From JBHIET01 sp046760785 (lineage in GTDB: Bacteria; Chloroflexota; Anaerolineae; B4-G1), in the NCBI GenBank assembly GCA_046760785.1, contig JBHIET010000002.1, positions 1 to 64,000 of the forward strand: DNA of 64,000 nt, in the 5' to 3' direction. A model generated the notes under the pieces. The model did no database searches. It was not told the DNA's origin and saw nothing but the letters and a program-made list of their open reading frames with translations. Shown in pieces: positions 25,277 to 33,691 of the stretch. The stretch's first letter is position 1. Each line of letters starts with the position of its first letter. The position numbers were made by a program, and so were the translations under genes.

Positions 25277-26490
25277 TTCGGGCGGGTGAGATTTTCTGGA
25301 AAAGAGCGGTGTCCCGACGAGTGTCCTTGCTGATTCTGCTTGCGTTGGCTCTGTTTGCGCTGAACGCCTGGCTGGTGTACGCGCTCTTTACCTCGCGTGC
25401 CTCCATCGCCGTGTGGGATTTTCACCCCCGTTGGGTGGGGTTACGCGCGATGTTGCGCGATGGGGCGGACCCGTACAGTGAGGAGGTGACGCTGGCGATC
25501 CAACGGCAGATGCTGGGCCGGCCCGCCCGCCCGGACGAGGATCAGGAGGCTTTTGCCTATCCGCTGCACGTGATGGTGCTCATCGGCCCACTGACCCTCT
25601 TGCCGTTGCCGGTGGCGCAGGCTTTGTGGTTTTCGCTGCTTGAGACCGGCCTGCTGCTCTTTATCTTTTTCGCGCCCCGTGCCGTCGGTTGGCGCCCTAC
25701 TCCCCGGCTGCTGGCGTTGACTGCGCTCTTCACTCTGGGGCTGTATTCCACCGTGTGGGCGCTGATTCTGGGGCAGACCTCTATCGTGGTGGCCGCCCTC
25801 ATCGCGCTGGCGTGGTGGGGGCTGCGGGTCGGACGATGGGGGCTGGCCGGGGCCTGCCTGGCACTGGCGACGATCAAGCCCCAGATGACCTTTTTGCTGG
25901 TGCCGGGCCTGCTGGCCTGGGCGGTCTACCGGCGGCAACTGCGGCTGCTGGTCGTCTTCTCTGTGATCTTGGGCGGATTGGTCCTGCTGCCTGTCCCCTG
26001 GTTGCCGACCTGGCCGCTGGCGTGGTTGGCGGCGGCCGGTCGCTACGCCAGCTATACCGCTTTCGATCCACCTCTGGTGCTGCTGACGTGCTCCACCTGG
26101 TTAGCGGGCCTGGTCGCTGCCCTGCTGCTGGGCTGGACCGTGTACCGCTGGTGGCGTGCGGAGCGACGGAGAGATGCTTTTAATTGGGGACTGAGCATGC
26201 TCCTCGTCGTCAGCGGGTTGATCGCTCCACGCACCAGTCACGTCAATCAACTGGTGTTGTTGTTGCCTCTCTTTTTCCTCTTCAAGCGGCTGTCAAAGGG
26301 GGGGATTGTCGCCGTCGTGGAAGCCGGGCTGCTGGCCGGGCCGTGGCTGCTGGACTGGGGGCTGGCTCCTCTCTTGGGTAGCTTGCAACACAGAGTGTGG
26401 CAGAACCAGTTCATCAGCCCCATCTTGCCGGTTGGATTGGCCCTGGCGTTGGTGTGCTTCAGTCCGTGGTCAGCGCGGGGAATGGATTAA
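25273..26490 (+). CDS. GT87/DUF2029-type membrane glycosyltransferase
   Basis: The 405-residue protein has about ten membrane helices. It carries the GT87 (DUF2029) signatures: DFHPRWVGLRAMLRDGADPYS in the first loop, GQTSIVVAALIALAWW in the middle, and the loop LATIKPQM. These enzymes transfer mannose or arabinose-like sugars from polyprenyl phosphate. GTG 25273 overlaps the upstream TGA (GTGA), so coupling decides the start. The following gene encodes another GT87-like half fused to a GT39 enzyme, so this is a local tandem of related proteins. The substrate is unknown. Confidence 0.78.
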   Translation: MIRAGEIFWKRAVSRRVSLLILLALALFALNAWLVYALFTSRASIAVWDFHPRWVGLRAMLRDGADPYSEEVTLAIQRQMLGRPARPDEDQEAFAYPLHVMVLIGPLTLLPLPVAQALWFSLLETGLLLFIFFAPRAVGWRPTPRLLALTALFTLGLYSTVWALILGQTSIVVAALIALAWWGLRVGRWGLAGACLALATIKPQMTFLLVPGLLAWAVYRRQLRLLVVFSVILGGLVLLPVPWLPTWPLAWLAAAGRYASYTAFDPPLVLLTCSTWLAGLVAALLLGWTVYRWWRAERRRDAFNWGLSMLLVVSGLIAPRTSHVNQLVLLLPLFFLFKRLSKGGIVAVVEAGLLAGPWLLDWGLAPLLGSLQHRVWQNQFISPILPVGLALALVCFSPWSARGMD

Positions 26491-28973
26491 TGGGCTACTG
26501 CTGTTATTCTCTGAAGCGCCTCAACCTTGTCGTGACCATCGCGGTCGTTCTGGTTCAAACGGTAGGGGCCTACTTTTTCGGCAGCGGTTTCGACTTCGCT
26601 CTCTTCCGTGAGGCGACGTTGGACCACAACCCTTATGTCTGGCTCCCAGCGTATGGGTACTGGTTGCTCCGGCCGATTATGCTGCTTCCTTCTCGTCTTT
26701 CCCTGATCATAATAGTTCTTATCTCCTCTAGCTTGATGGCTTACACCGGGTACAAGCTCACTGGAAGTGGGCTTCCGGCTTTACTCTCTTCAGCAGGTTT
26801 CCTCTCGGCGGAGACGGGTCAGATAGACGGCTTCGTCGCGTTGGGGCTGGTCTTGGGAGTCTTGGCCTGCGAACGACGGAAGCCTCACTTGCTGGGGGGC
26901 GCGCTTCTGTTGATGTCCCTGAAGCCGCACATTACCCTGGTCGCGGCCGTGTGGCTGATTGTGTACCTGCGCGATTGGCGCACGCTCCTGATCCCGGCGG
27001 GCGTATTCTTGCTCTCTCTGCTCACGGATGGGTTGTGGCCACTGGGTTTGCTCCAATCCCCGCCTCACGTTACCATGGTACCGCATAACATCTCGCTGTG
27101 GAGGCTCTGCGGCCCGTCTCTTCTTCCTTTGCTGGCCTTGCCTTTTCTGTTCGGTAGGCGCGATCCCCGGCGCGCGGTGACGCTGGCCGTCGCTGCGTCT
27201 GCTCTGGCGATGCCTTACTACAATTTCTACAGCCTGGACGTACTCTTCGGTGTGGGCGTTTCTCCCTGGCTGGTCCCTCTGACCTATATCCCGTTCCTGC
27301 CCTGGCCGGCGCAGTGGGAAGCCTGGCACGTCCTCGTATTGGCGTTCGTCCCGGCCCTGGGGCTGATCCTGCTGCTGGTGCGGCAGCGCTCTGGGTGGCG
27401 ACGCTCTCGGTGGCTTCGGAGTTGGTACCGGCCGCTGCTGATCCTGCTGACAGCGTTTCTGGCGCGGACGATCCACCTGCAGGGCCGCGCACTCTGGTAC
27501 GACGAGTCCTTCGCCGCCCTGTACGCCTCTTTGAGTCCCGGCCAGATGATCTACGGCACGGTGGCGCCGGTGGCAGGGGCCGGCGCGGCCGACGTCCATC
27601 CCCTGCTCTACTACTTCCTGCTCCATGGCTGGATGGGGTTGGTGGGCCACTCTCCCCTGGCGCTGCGTTTCCTCTCTGTGGCTTTGGGCATGATCGCCGT
27701 GGCCCTGCTCTGGCGGCTGGCGGCCTGGTGCTTTGGTCGTCGGACGGGTTTGGTGGTGGGGTTGCTGGCGGCGGTGAACCCCTTCCACGTGGCCTACTCT
27801 CAGGAGGCACGGATGTACGGGTTGCTGGGCCTGGCGGCAGTGACAGCGGCTTGGGGGTTGCTGCGAGCACTGGAGGGCGCAGAGGAGCAAGGGACAACAC
27901 GCAACACGCAACACGCAACACGCGACACGTTTCACGTTCTTGGTCATTGGTCATTGTTCATTGTGGGAGCTGCCCTCACCCTCTACGCCCACAACCTGGG
28001 TGCCTTTGTCCTGCTGGCTTTCCATCTGTTGGTCGTCGTCCGCCGCCGCTGGTGGCGTCGCCTGCCGGCCCTGGCCCTGGCCGACCTGGCCGCGCTGGCC
28101 CTCTTCGGTCCTTGGCTGGTGCTGGTGTTGCCGGGGCAGGTGGGTTTTGTGGGAAGAGGGTATTGGCTGACGCCGCCGGGCGTTGAGGAGGCGGTTCGTG
28201 CCATCATGCTCCCGCTCCTCACCTTCTACGAGCCTGCGCCGCTATGGCTCCTGGGGTTGAGCCTCTTCACAGGCGTGTTGCTCCTGACCCTGCTGATCCT
28301 GCGGCTCTGGCGGACCCGCTCGCGGGCCGGTTGGTTCCTCTTGCTGTGCTGGGTGCCGATCTTGCTCATCCTGCTCGCCTCCCTCTGGCGACCGGTCTAC
28401 CTGGAGCGGGCACTGTTGCCCTCGGAGCTCTTTTATCTGGTGTCGGTGGGATGGCTCCTGGCGCGGGGAGGGCTGCCGCGTCTCTTGCGCCTGGCGCTCG
28501 CGCTGCTGCTGGCGCTGGCGACACTGGGAGCGCTGGGGGTTCACTATACCTACGCTCGTTTCCCCCGCCCCCCATTCGCCCGGCTGACCGCCTTTCTGCG
28601 GGAGAGAGTGACTCACGGGGAGGTGGTGGTCCACGACAACAAACTCACCTTCTTCCCGGCTCACTATTATGACCCCGCGCTGCCCCAAACTTTCTGCCCC
28701 GATCTGCCCGGCAGCGGCTCGAACACGCTGGCGCTGCCCACCCAAGAGGCATTGGGGCTCTTTGCCACCCCCATCAGCCAGACGGTGGCCAGCGGGGTGA
28801 CGGGGGTGTGGTACGTGGCCTTTGACCGCACCTGGGAGGAGTATCGCGTCCTGGGCTACGCCGACGCGCCCAACCGGACCTGGCTGCGTGCCCGCTGCCA
28901 CCGGGAGGGGGAGGTGCACACGATCGCCGATCTGGAGATCTACCACTTTGCGAATTGTGAGGCAGAGCCGTGA
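26490..28973 (+). CDS. Fusion of a GT87-like and a GT39/PMT-like membrane glycosyltransferase
   Basis: The 827-residue product joins two GT-C units. Residues 1-310 resemble the preceding GT87 protein (FDFALFREATLDHNPY in the first loop, SLKPHITLV in the middle) but are shorter than a complete enzyme. Residues about 312-827 begin again with a membrane helix and the GT39 motif RALWYDESFAALY near residue 334. VAYSQEARMYGLLGL is near residue 440, and a soluble C-terminal domain follows. The join is in frame with no stop codon between the halves. ATG 26490 overlaps the previous stop (TAATG). Residues about 468-492 are encoded by an inserted repeat at 27893-27965. The N-terminal half may have lost activity. 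Confidence 0.78.
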   Translation: MGYCCYSLKRLNLVVTIAVVLVQTVGAYFFGSGFDFALFREATLDHNPYVWLPAYGYWLLRPIMLLPSRLSLIIIVLISSSLMAYTGYKLTGSGLPALLSSAGFLSAETGQIDGFVALGLVLGVLACERRKPHLLGGALLLMSLKPHITLVAAVWLIVYLRDWRTLLIPAGVFLLSLLTDGLWPLGLLQSPPHVTMVPHNISLWRLCGPSLLPLLALPFLFGRRDPRRAVTLAVAASALAMPYYNFYSLDVLFGVGVSPWLVPLTYIPFLPWPAQWEAWHVLVLAFVPALGLILLLVRQRSGWRRSRWLRSWYRPLLILLTAFLARTIHLQGRALWYDESFAALYASLSPGQMIYGTVAPVAGAGAADVHPLLYYFLLHGWMGLVGHSPLALRFLSVALGMIAVALLWRLAAWCFGRRTGLVVGLLAAVNPFHVAYSQEARMYGLLGLAAVTAAWGLLRALEGAEEQGTTRNTQHATRDTFHVLGHWSLFIVGAALTLYAHNLGAFVLLAFHLLVVVRRRWWRRLPALALADLAALALFGPWLVLVLPGQVGFVGRGYWLTPPGVEEAVRAIMLPLLTFYEPAPLWLLGLSLFTGVLLLTLLILRLWRTRSRAGWFLLLCWVPILLILLASLWRPVYLERALLPSELFYLVSVGWLLARGGLPRLLRLALALLLALATLGALGVHYTYARFPRPPFARLTAFLRERVTHGEVVVHDNKLTFFPAHYYDPALPQTFCPDLPGSGSNTLALPTQEALGLFATPISQTVASGVTGVWYVAFDRTWEEYRVLGYADAPNRTWLRARCHREGEVHTIADLEIYHFANCEAEP
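27893..27965 (+). repeat. CGCAACACG and CATTGTTCATTG short-repeat insertion inside a coding region
   Basis: Three CGCAACACGCAACACG-type units, then CACGTTTCACG, then GGTCATTGGTCATTGTTCATTG lie in frame inside the GT87-GT39 fusion gene. The encoded loop replaces the short polar linker usually found between two helices of GT39 enzymes. The same unit types occur at 3549-3596 and 31279-31371. Confidence 0.8.
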
Positions 28974-30625
28974 GTTGGGAAGTCTCGTGGAAGGAATACC
29001 GCTGGGCGGCGGCGGTCGCCTTGGTGGTGGTGGCTCTCTCTACCATCCCGTATGCCGCCGGTTACCTGGCCCAGACTCCTGACCTGCGCTTTGCCGGAGC
29101 CGTTTTCGATCTGGAGGATTATCACAGCCACCTGGCCAAGATGTGGCAGGGATACTGGGGGGAGTGGCGCTACCGGCTGCTCTTTACCTCCGAGGAGCAC
29201 GAGGGTGCGTATCTGCAGACGTTCTACGTGGCGTTGGGCCATTGTGCACGACTGCTGGGATTGGGCCTGCCGCTCACCTACCACCTGGCACGGGTTGTGG
29301 CGGGCGTGGTGCTCCTGCTGACCGTCTACCGCTTCGTCGCGCTCTTCACCGCCGGGGAGGTGCGGAGCGTTGCCTTCCTGCTGGCGGCCACCTCTTCCGG
29401 CCTGGGATGGCTGGTCGAGGGGCTGTGCCCCACGCCGCCGGGTGGGATCTCCCCCATTGATTTCTGGCTCATTGACGCCTACACCTTCTTTTCCCTGTTC
29501 ACCTTTCCCCATTTCTCCGCTGCCGTCGCGCTCTTACTTTCGCTGTACGGGATGCTGCTGCGGTTGGCGGAAGGTGTGTCGCCTGGAAGCGTGCCACGTT
29601 TGCGAGATGTGGTGGCAGTGATTCTCCTATCCTGGGGATTGGGCCTCGTCCACCCCTATGCCCTGCTCCTGGCCGACCTGGTTCCGGCGCTCTATCTGAT
29701 CTGGCGCACCGTCGTGGAACGACGATTGCCCCTGCGCCTGCTGCTCGCCCTGGTTGCGATGGGACTGGCCCAGGCACCGCTCCTGCTGTACGACTACCGC
29801 GTCTTTGCCACCTCACCTGTCTTTGGTGCCTGGTCTGCTCAGAACCTCACCCTCTCTCCGCCTCCTCTGCACTACCTCCTGGGTTACGGCGTCGTGGCGC
29901 TGCTGGCAGCGTGGGGAGTTCGTTCGGCCCTCCGGGCTTCCCGACGCGTTCCGTTCCTGCTTCTGTGGGTTGTTGTCGCCTTCTCTCTGGCGTACTTTCC
30001 CTGGGGGTTGCAGCGCCGCTTCGTCGAGGGCCTCCACGCGGGGTTGTGCGTGCTGGCGGGGTACGGACTGGTGGAGGGGCTGCTGCCCGTGTTGGCCCGA
30101 CCACTGGGGCGGCTGGCCCGTCTCCTGCACTACAGTCCCCGGCGGCTGCGCTGGTTGGCGCGGGGGCTGGTCCTGGCGCTGGCCGCTCTCTCCAATCTCT
30201 ACCTGATCGCCACCTACACGCTGGCGGCAGCGGCCTGGCACCCGGACCTGTTTCACTCTGCCGATCAAGTCGCAGCCGGGGAGTGGCTAGCGGCCAACAC
30301 CGAATGGCAGGAGACGGTGCTGGCTGCTTATGAAACCGGCAATTGGCTCGCCGGGACCATCGGTCGCCGGGTAGTGCTGGGCCACTGGGCGGAGACGATG
30401 GATTGTGAGGCGAAGCGGGAGCAGGTGGCAGCCTTCTACTCGGAGGGCGCGTCTGAGGCGGAGCGGCGCGGGTTGTTGGAGCGATGGAACGTGCACTACG
30501 TCTACCTTGGCCCGGAGGAGCGGGCGCTGGGTGGGTTCGATCCAGCAATGACCTCATACCTGAAGCTGGTGTTCCAGCAGGGGGATGCATCGGTCTACCG
30601 GGTGACGCTGGAGGGGGCACCGTGA
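28970..30625 (+). CDS. Polytopic membrane protein, GT-C-like, unrecognised subfamily
   Basis: The 551-residue protein has roughly eleven hydrophobic segments and a C-terminal soluble part of about 130 residues. The first long loop contains DLEDYHSHLAKMWQGYWGEW, an acidic His-containing pattern compatible with a GT-C catalytic loop. FTSEEHEGAYLQTFYV follows. No motif places it firmly in a named family. GTG 28970 overlaps the upstream TGA (GTGA), and the gene ends in another GTGA overlap, so it belongs to the same operon. A glycosyltransferase role is inference from topology and context. Confidence 0.6.
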   Translation: MSWEVSWKEYRWAAAVALVVVALSTIPYAAGYLAQTPDLRFAGAVFDLEDYHSHLAKMWQGYWGEWRYRLLFTSEEHEGAYLQTFYVALGHCARLLGLGLPLTYHLARVVAGVVLLLTVYRFVALFTAGEVRSVAFLLAATSSGLGWLVEGLCPTPPGGISPIDFWLIDAYTFFSLFTFPHFSAAVALLLSLYGMLLRLAEGVSPGSVPRLRDVVAVILLSWGLGLVHPYALLLADLVPALYLIWRTVVERRLPLRLLLALVAMGLAQAPLLLYDYRVFATSPVFGAWSAQNLTLSPPPLHYLLGYGVVALLAAWGVRSALRASRRVPFLLLWVVVAFSLAYFPWGLQRRFVEGLHAGLCVLAGYGLVEGLLPVLARPLGRLARLLHYSPRRLRWLARGLVLALAALSNLYLIATYTLAAAAWHPDLFHSADQVAAGEWLAANTEWQETVLAAYETGNWLAGTIGRRVVLGHWAETMDCEAKREQVAAFYSEGASEAERRGLLERWNVHYVYLGPEERALGGFDPAMTSYLKLVFQQGDASVYRVTLEGAP

Positions 30626-32301
30626 ACCGAGTTCGGCGAGACCTGGCGGCGCTGTTCGTTCTCTCCCTGACGGTGCGGCTGGCCGTAGCCGCCCTCATCC
30701 CCCGGCCCGGTTACATGGACGCGGCCTACTACGCCGCCGGAGCGGTGCATCTTGCCGGGGGGGGAGGGGTGAATGATCCTTTCCTCTGGAACTATTTGGA
30801 TGACCCCACGGGCATTCCTCACCCCGGGTTCCTCTACTGGATGCCGCTCCCCTCTCTCCTGGCGGCTCCCTTTGCCTCTCTCTTCCCGGGCTCCTTCTTT
30901 GCCCTCCAGCTTCCCTTTGCGCTTCTCTCCGCCCTGCTCCCCCTCGTCGCCTACGGGCTGGCCTGGGAAGTCGCCGGTCGGCACCGTGCGGCCTGGCTGG
31001 CGTCGCTCCTTACGCTCTTCAGCGGCTTCTTCTTCCCCTACTGGACCCTCCCGGAGACGTTTGCTCCGTTTGCCCTTTTCGGCAGCTTGGCGCTGTGGCT
31101 CGCCGGAAGATGGCGGCTGACTACTGACCACTGGCTACTGACTACTGACTACTGGCTACTGACTACTGGCTACTGGCTACTGACTGGGTTGCTGGTCGGC
31201 CTGGCTCACCTCACCCGCGCCGATGGCATCCTGTTGTTGCCCGTGGTCGCCCTTGTCCCTCTGGCCTTCGCTCAACCACACAACGCCCAGCACGCAACAC
31301 GCGCTGTCCTGAGCTTGTCGAAGGGCAATACGCAATACGTAACACGTTCGTTCATTGTTCATTGTTCATTGATCCTCCTCGGCTATCTCCTTGCGATGGC
31401 TCCCTGGTTCCTCCGCAACCTCTCCCTCATCGGCACCCCTCTCTCTCCGGCCGGCACCAAGACCCTCTGGCTGCGCACCTACGACGACATTTTCTGCTAT
31501 GGCTGTGCTCTCTCCCCCCGCTCTTACCTGGCCTGGGGGTGGGGGAACATCTGGCACTCCAAATTGTGGGCGCTGGGGGTGAACCTGGAGCGGTTCCTGG
31601 CGGAGGACTGCCTGGTCTTCCTGCTGCCTTTCGTTCTCGTTGGCCTGTACCGCTTGCGCCATCGCCTCTCTTTCACCCTTGCCCTCATCTACTTTTTCCT
31701 CATTTACTTCCTCCATTCCCTGGCCTTTACTTTTCCCGGCCCTCGCGGCGGCTTCTTCCACGCCAGCGCTCCTGCCTTGCCCTTCCTCTTTGCCGCCGCT
31801 GCGGAGGGATTGGAGGCAACGCTGGGCTGGGCGGCCCGGCACCGGAGCTGGAAGCGGGGGCAGGCCCAGCTGATCTTTGGCACAGCGACGGTGGTGGCGG
31901 CGGTGATCCTGAGCGGCTACGCGACGGCGGGTAAACTGCTCGCCTGGCGGAGCGCTGACCAGGCTTATCTGGAGATTGATGTGTGGCTGGATGGGCACGA
32001 CGTGCCGGATAGTACAATGGTCATGGTTGGCAACCCCCCTGCTTTTTGGTATCATACTCGTAGACCGGCCGTGGTTGTGCCCAACGGTGATTCCGACGCG
32101 TTATTGGAGGTCTGCGCCCGTTACCGGGCGGATTACGTCGTGTTGGACGAGAACAGGCCGGGGGCGTTGGCCGGGGTGTATGAGGGTGCGAGAGTGACAG
32201 GGTTGCGGTTGATGGCGACATTCGACGGCGCGCGGGTCAGACTCTACCGCCGGGTAGAGGGGCCGGAGGGAGGATGTTTCGGCGTTTTCGACGCTTTCTG
32301 A
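30622..32301 (+). CDS. Polytopic membrane protein, putative GT-C glycosyltransferase
   Basis: The 559-residue protein opens with a helix and the loop IPRPGYMDAAYYAAGAVHLAG, then FLYWMPLPSLLAAPF. This acidic first loop is typical of GT-C membrane transferases. The C-terminal 110 residues are soluble and lie after the last helix. GTG 30622 overlaps the previous stop. The gene carries two separate in-frame repeat insertions: 31117-31187 encodes a TTDYWLL-like repeat and 31279-31371 encodes a polar loop. Its 3' end overlaps the next gene by 28 bases in another frame. The function is inferred at class level only. Confidence 0.65.
   Translation: MNRVRRDLAALFVLSLTVRLAVAALIPRPGYMDAAYYAAGAVHLAGGGGVNDPFLWNYLDDPTGIPHPGFLYWMPLPSLLAAPFASLFPGSFFALQLPFALLSALLPLVAYGLAWEVAGRHRAAWLASLLTLFSGFFFPYWTLPETFAPFALFGSLALWLAGRWRLTTDHWLLTTDYWLLTTGYWLLTGLLVGLAHLTRADGILLLPVVALVPLAFAQPHNAQHATRAVLSLSKGNTQYVTRSFIVHCSLILLGYLLAMAPWFLRNLSLIGTPLSPAGTKTLWLRTYDDIFCYGCALSPRSYLAWGWGNIWHSKLWALGVNLERFLAEDCLVFLLPFVLVGLYRLRHRLSFTLALIYFFLIYFLHSLAFTFPGPRGGFFHASAPALPFLFAAAAEGLEATLGWAARHRSWKRGQAQLIFGTATVVAAVILSGYATAGKLLAWRSADQAYLEIDVWLDGHDVPDSTMVMVGNPPAFWYHTRRPAVVVPNGDSDALLEVCARYRADYVVLDENRPGALAGVYEGARVTGLRLMATFDGARVRLYRRVEGPEGGCFGVFDAF
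31117..31187 (+). repeat. TGACTACTGGCTAC tandem repeat inside a coding region
   Basis: About seven imperfect units of CTGACTACTGGCTACTG-type sequence lie in frame and encode repeated LTTDYWLL. The unit differs from the CGCAACACG repeats but lies only 90 bases from one of them in the same gene, so two repeat families have entered one reading frame. Confidence 0.8.
31279..31371 (+). repeat. Composite short-repeat insertion inside a coding region
   Basis: The stretch contains CACGCAACACGC, then CTGTCCTGAGCTTGTCGAAGGG (31304-31325), then ATACGCAATACGTAACACG, then CATTGTTCATTGTTCATTG. The middle element is the opposite-strand form of the one at 5796-5815. The flanking unit types match the insertions at 3549 and 27893. 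It remains in frame between two predicted helices. Confidence 0.82.
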
Positions 32302-33689
32302 CGCTGTTGGCTATCGGCGATGTGTTACTCACCCTGGCGGCCCTGGCGTTGGCCGCCTTCTTGCGCCACGCCCTGCCGTGGGGCAAACCACTGGGGGCGT
32401 CAGAGTACCCTCTCGTGGCACCGGTCGTCTACGGCGTGGTGGCCCTGGTCTGGCCGGTGGCTTTCCAGATGCTCAAGGTCTATGACTCGCACCTGGCCAC
32501 CAGTGCCCGCGGCCAGATTCGACGGATCACTCCGGCTGTCCCGATCTCGGTCTTTGTGTTGGGAGGCTTCCTGTATTTTACCTACCGCGAGGTGCCACGC
32601 CTGCTGGTGGTCTACTTCGCCGGGCTGGATTGGCTCCTGCTCGCTTCGATGCGCGTCGTGGCGGTGGCGTTGCTGCGCACCCTCCGGGACGTGCGGCGCA
32701 CGGCCGGGCGCGTCCTGATCGTCGGAGCAGGCGAGACGGCTGTGGAAGTGGCCGAGATCATCAACCGTGAACTGTCCCCGGCCTATCACGTCGTCGGGCT
32801 CGTCGCCGACGATGAAGACGATGAGTCGGAACAGGCTGGCCGCTGGCCCATTCTCGGACGGATCGCCGAGACGGGCGTCGTTGCCTGGCAAAAGGGATGC
32901 GACGAGATCATCATCGCCCTGCCCTCCGAGCGTCACGAGGACATTGATGCCATCGTCTACGAATTGCAGGAACAGCCGGTGCACATTTACATCGTCCCGG
33001 ACCTCTTTCGCCTGGCGCTGGTGCGCGCCCGTGCCGAGACCCTCTTTGGTGTGCCGCTGGTGGGGCTGCGCGAGCCGGTGATTGATGGGGTGGATTGGGC
33101 GATCAAGCGCACCTTCGATCTGCTGCTGACGCTGGTGGCGCTTCCCCTCGCCCTGCCGGTGATGGCGCTCGTCGCGCTGGCGATCAAACTGGATGATGGA
33201 GGGCCGGTTCTCTTCCAGCAAGAACGTATCGGAGAAAATGGACGTCGTTTTCGTATGCTCAAATTCCGCACCATGGTGCCGGGGGCCGAAAGGTTGCAGG
33301 CCCAGGTGACCCGGCTGGATGAGAAGGGCAGTCCGGTATACAAAGTATCTCACGACCCGCGCGTCACCAGAGTGGGGCGTTTCTTGCGCCGCTGGAGCCT
33401 CGACGAGCTTCCCCAACTCTTCAACGTCTTGCGCGGGGAGATGAGCCTGGTGGGGCCGCGCCCGGAGCAGGTCTTCGTCGTCGAGCAGTATGAGCCGTGG
33501 CAGCGGCAACGGTTAGCCGTGCCACCGGGGATGACCGGCTGGTGGCAGGTCAGCGGCCGCAGTGACCTGCCCATGCACCTGAACACGCAATATGACCTGT
33601 TCTACATCCGCAACTACTCGCTGTGGCTCGACCTCAAGATTCTGTGGTTGACGGTTTGGGCTGTGTTGCGGGGGGAAGGGGCGTATTGA
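32274..33689 (+). CDS. Polyprenyl glycosylphosphotransferase (WbaP-like initiating enzyme)
   Basis: This 471-residue inner-membrane enzyme transfers a sugar-1-phosphate from a UDP-sugar to undecaprenyl phosphate, the first step of exopolysaccharide or O-antigen assembly. Residues 1-130 hold about four membrane helices. A Rossmann-like CoA-binding domain follows with VLIVGAGETAVEV near residue 147. The C-terminal bacterial sugar transferase domain shows KRTFDLLLTLVALPL, FQQERIGENGR, MLKFRTM, DELPQLFNVLRGEMSLVGPRP and PGMTGWWQVSGR, all standard. ATG 32274 follows GGAGGGAGG inside the end of the previous gene. The enzyme marks the start of the soluble-glycosyltransferase locus. The sugar may be glucose or galactose; sequence alone does not decide. 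Confidence 0.93.
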   Translation: MFRRFRRFLTLLAIGDVLLTLAALALAAFLRHALPWGKPLGASEYPLVAPVVYGVVALVWPVAFQMLKVYDSHLATSARGQIRRITPAVPISVFVLGGFLYFTYREVPRLLVVYFAGLDWLLLASMRVVAVALLRTLRDVRRTAGRVLIVGAGETAVEVAEIINRELSPAYHVVGLVADDEDDESEQAGRWPILGRIAETGVVAWQKGCDEIIIALPSERHEDIDAIVYELQEQPVHIYIVPDLFRLALVRARAETLFGVPLVGLREPVIDGVDWAIKRTFDLLLTLVALPLALPVMALVALAIKLDDGGPVLFQQERIGENGRRFRMLKFRTMVPGAERLQAQVTRLDEKGSPVYKVSHDPRVTRVGRFLRRWSLDELPQLFNVLRGEMSLVGPRPEQVFVVEQYEPWQRQRLAVPPGMTGWWQVSGRSDLPMHLNTQYDLFYIRNYSLWLDLKILWLTVWAVLRGEGAY

Positions 33690-33691
33690 GG

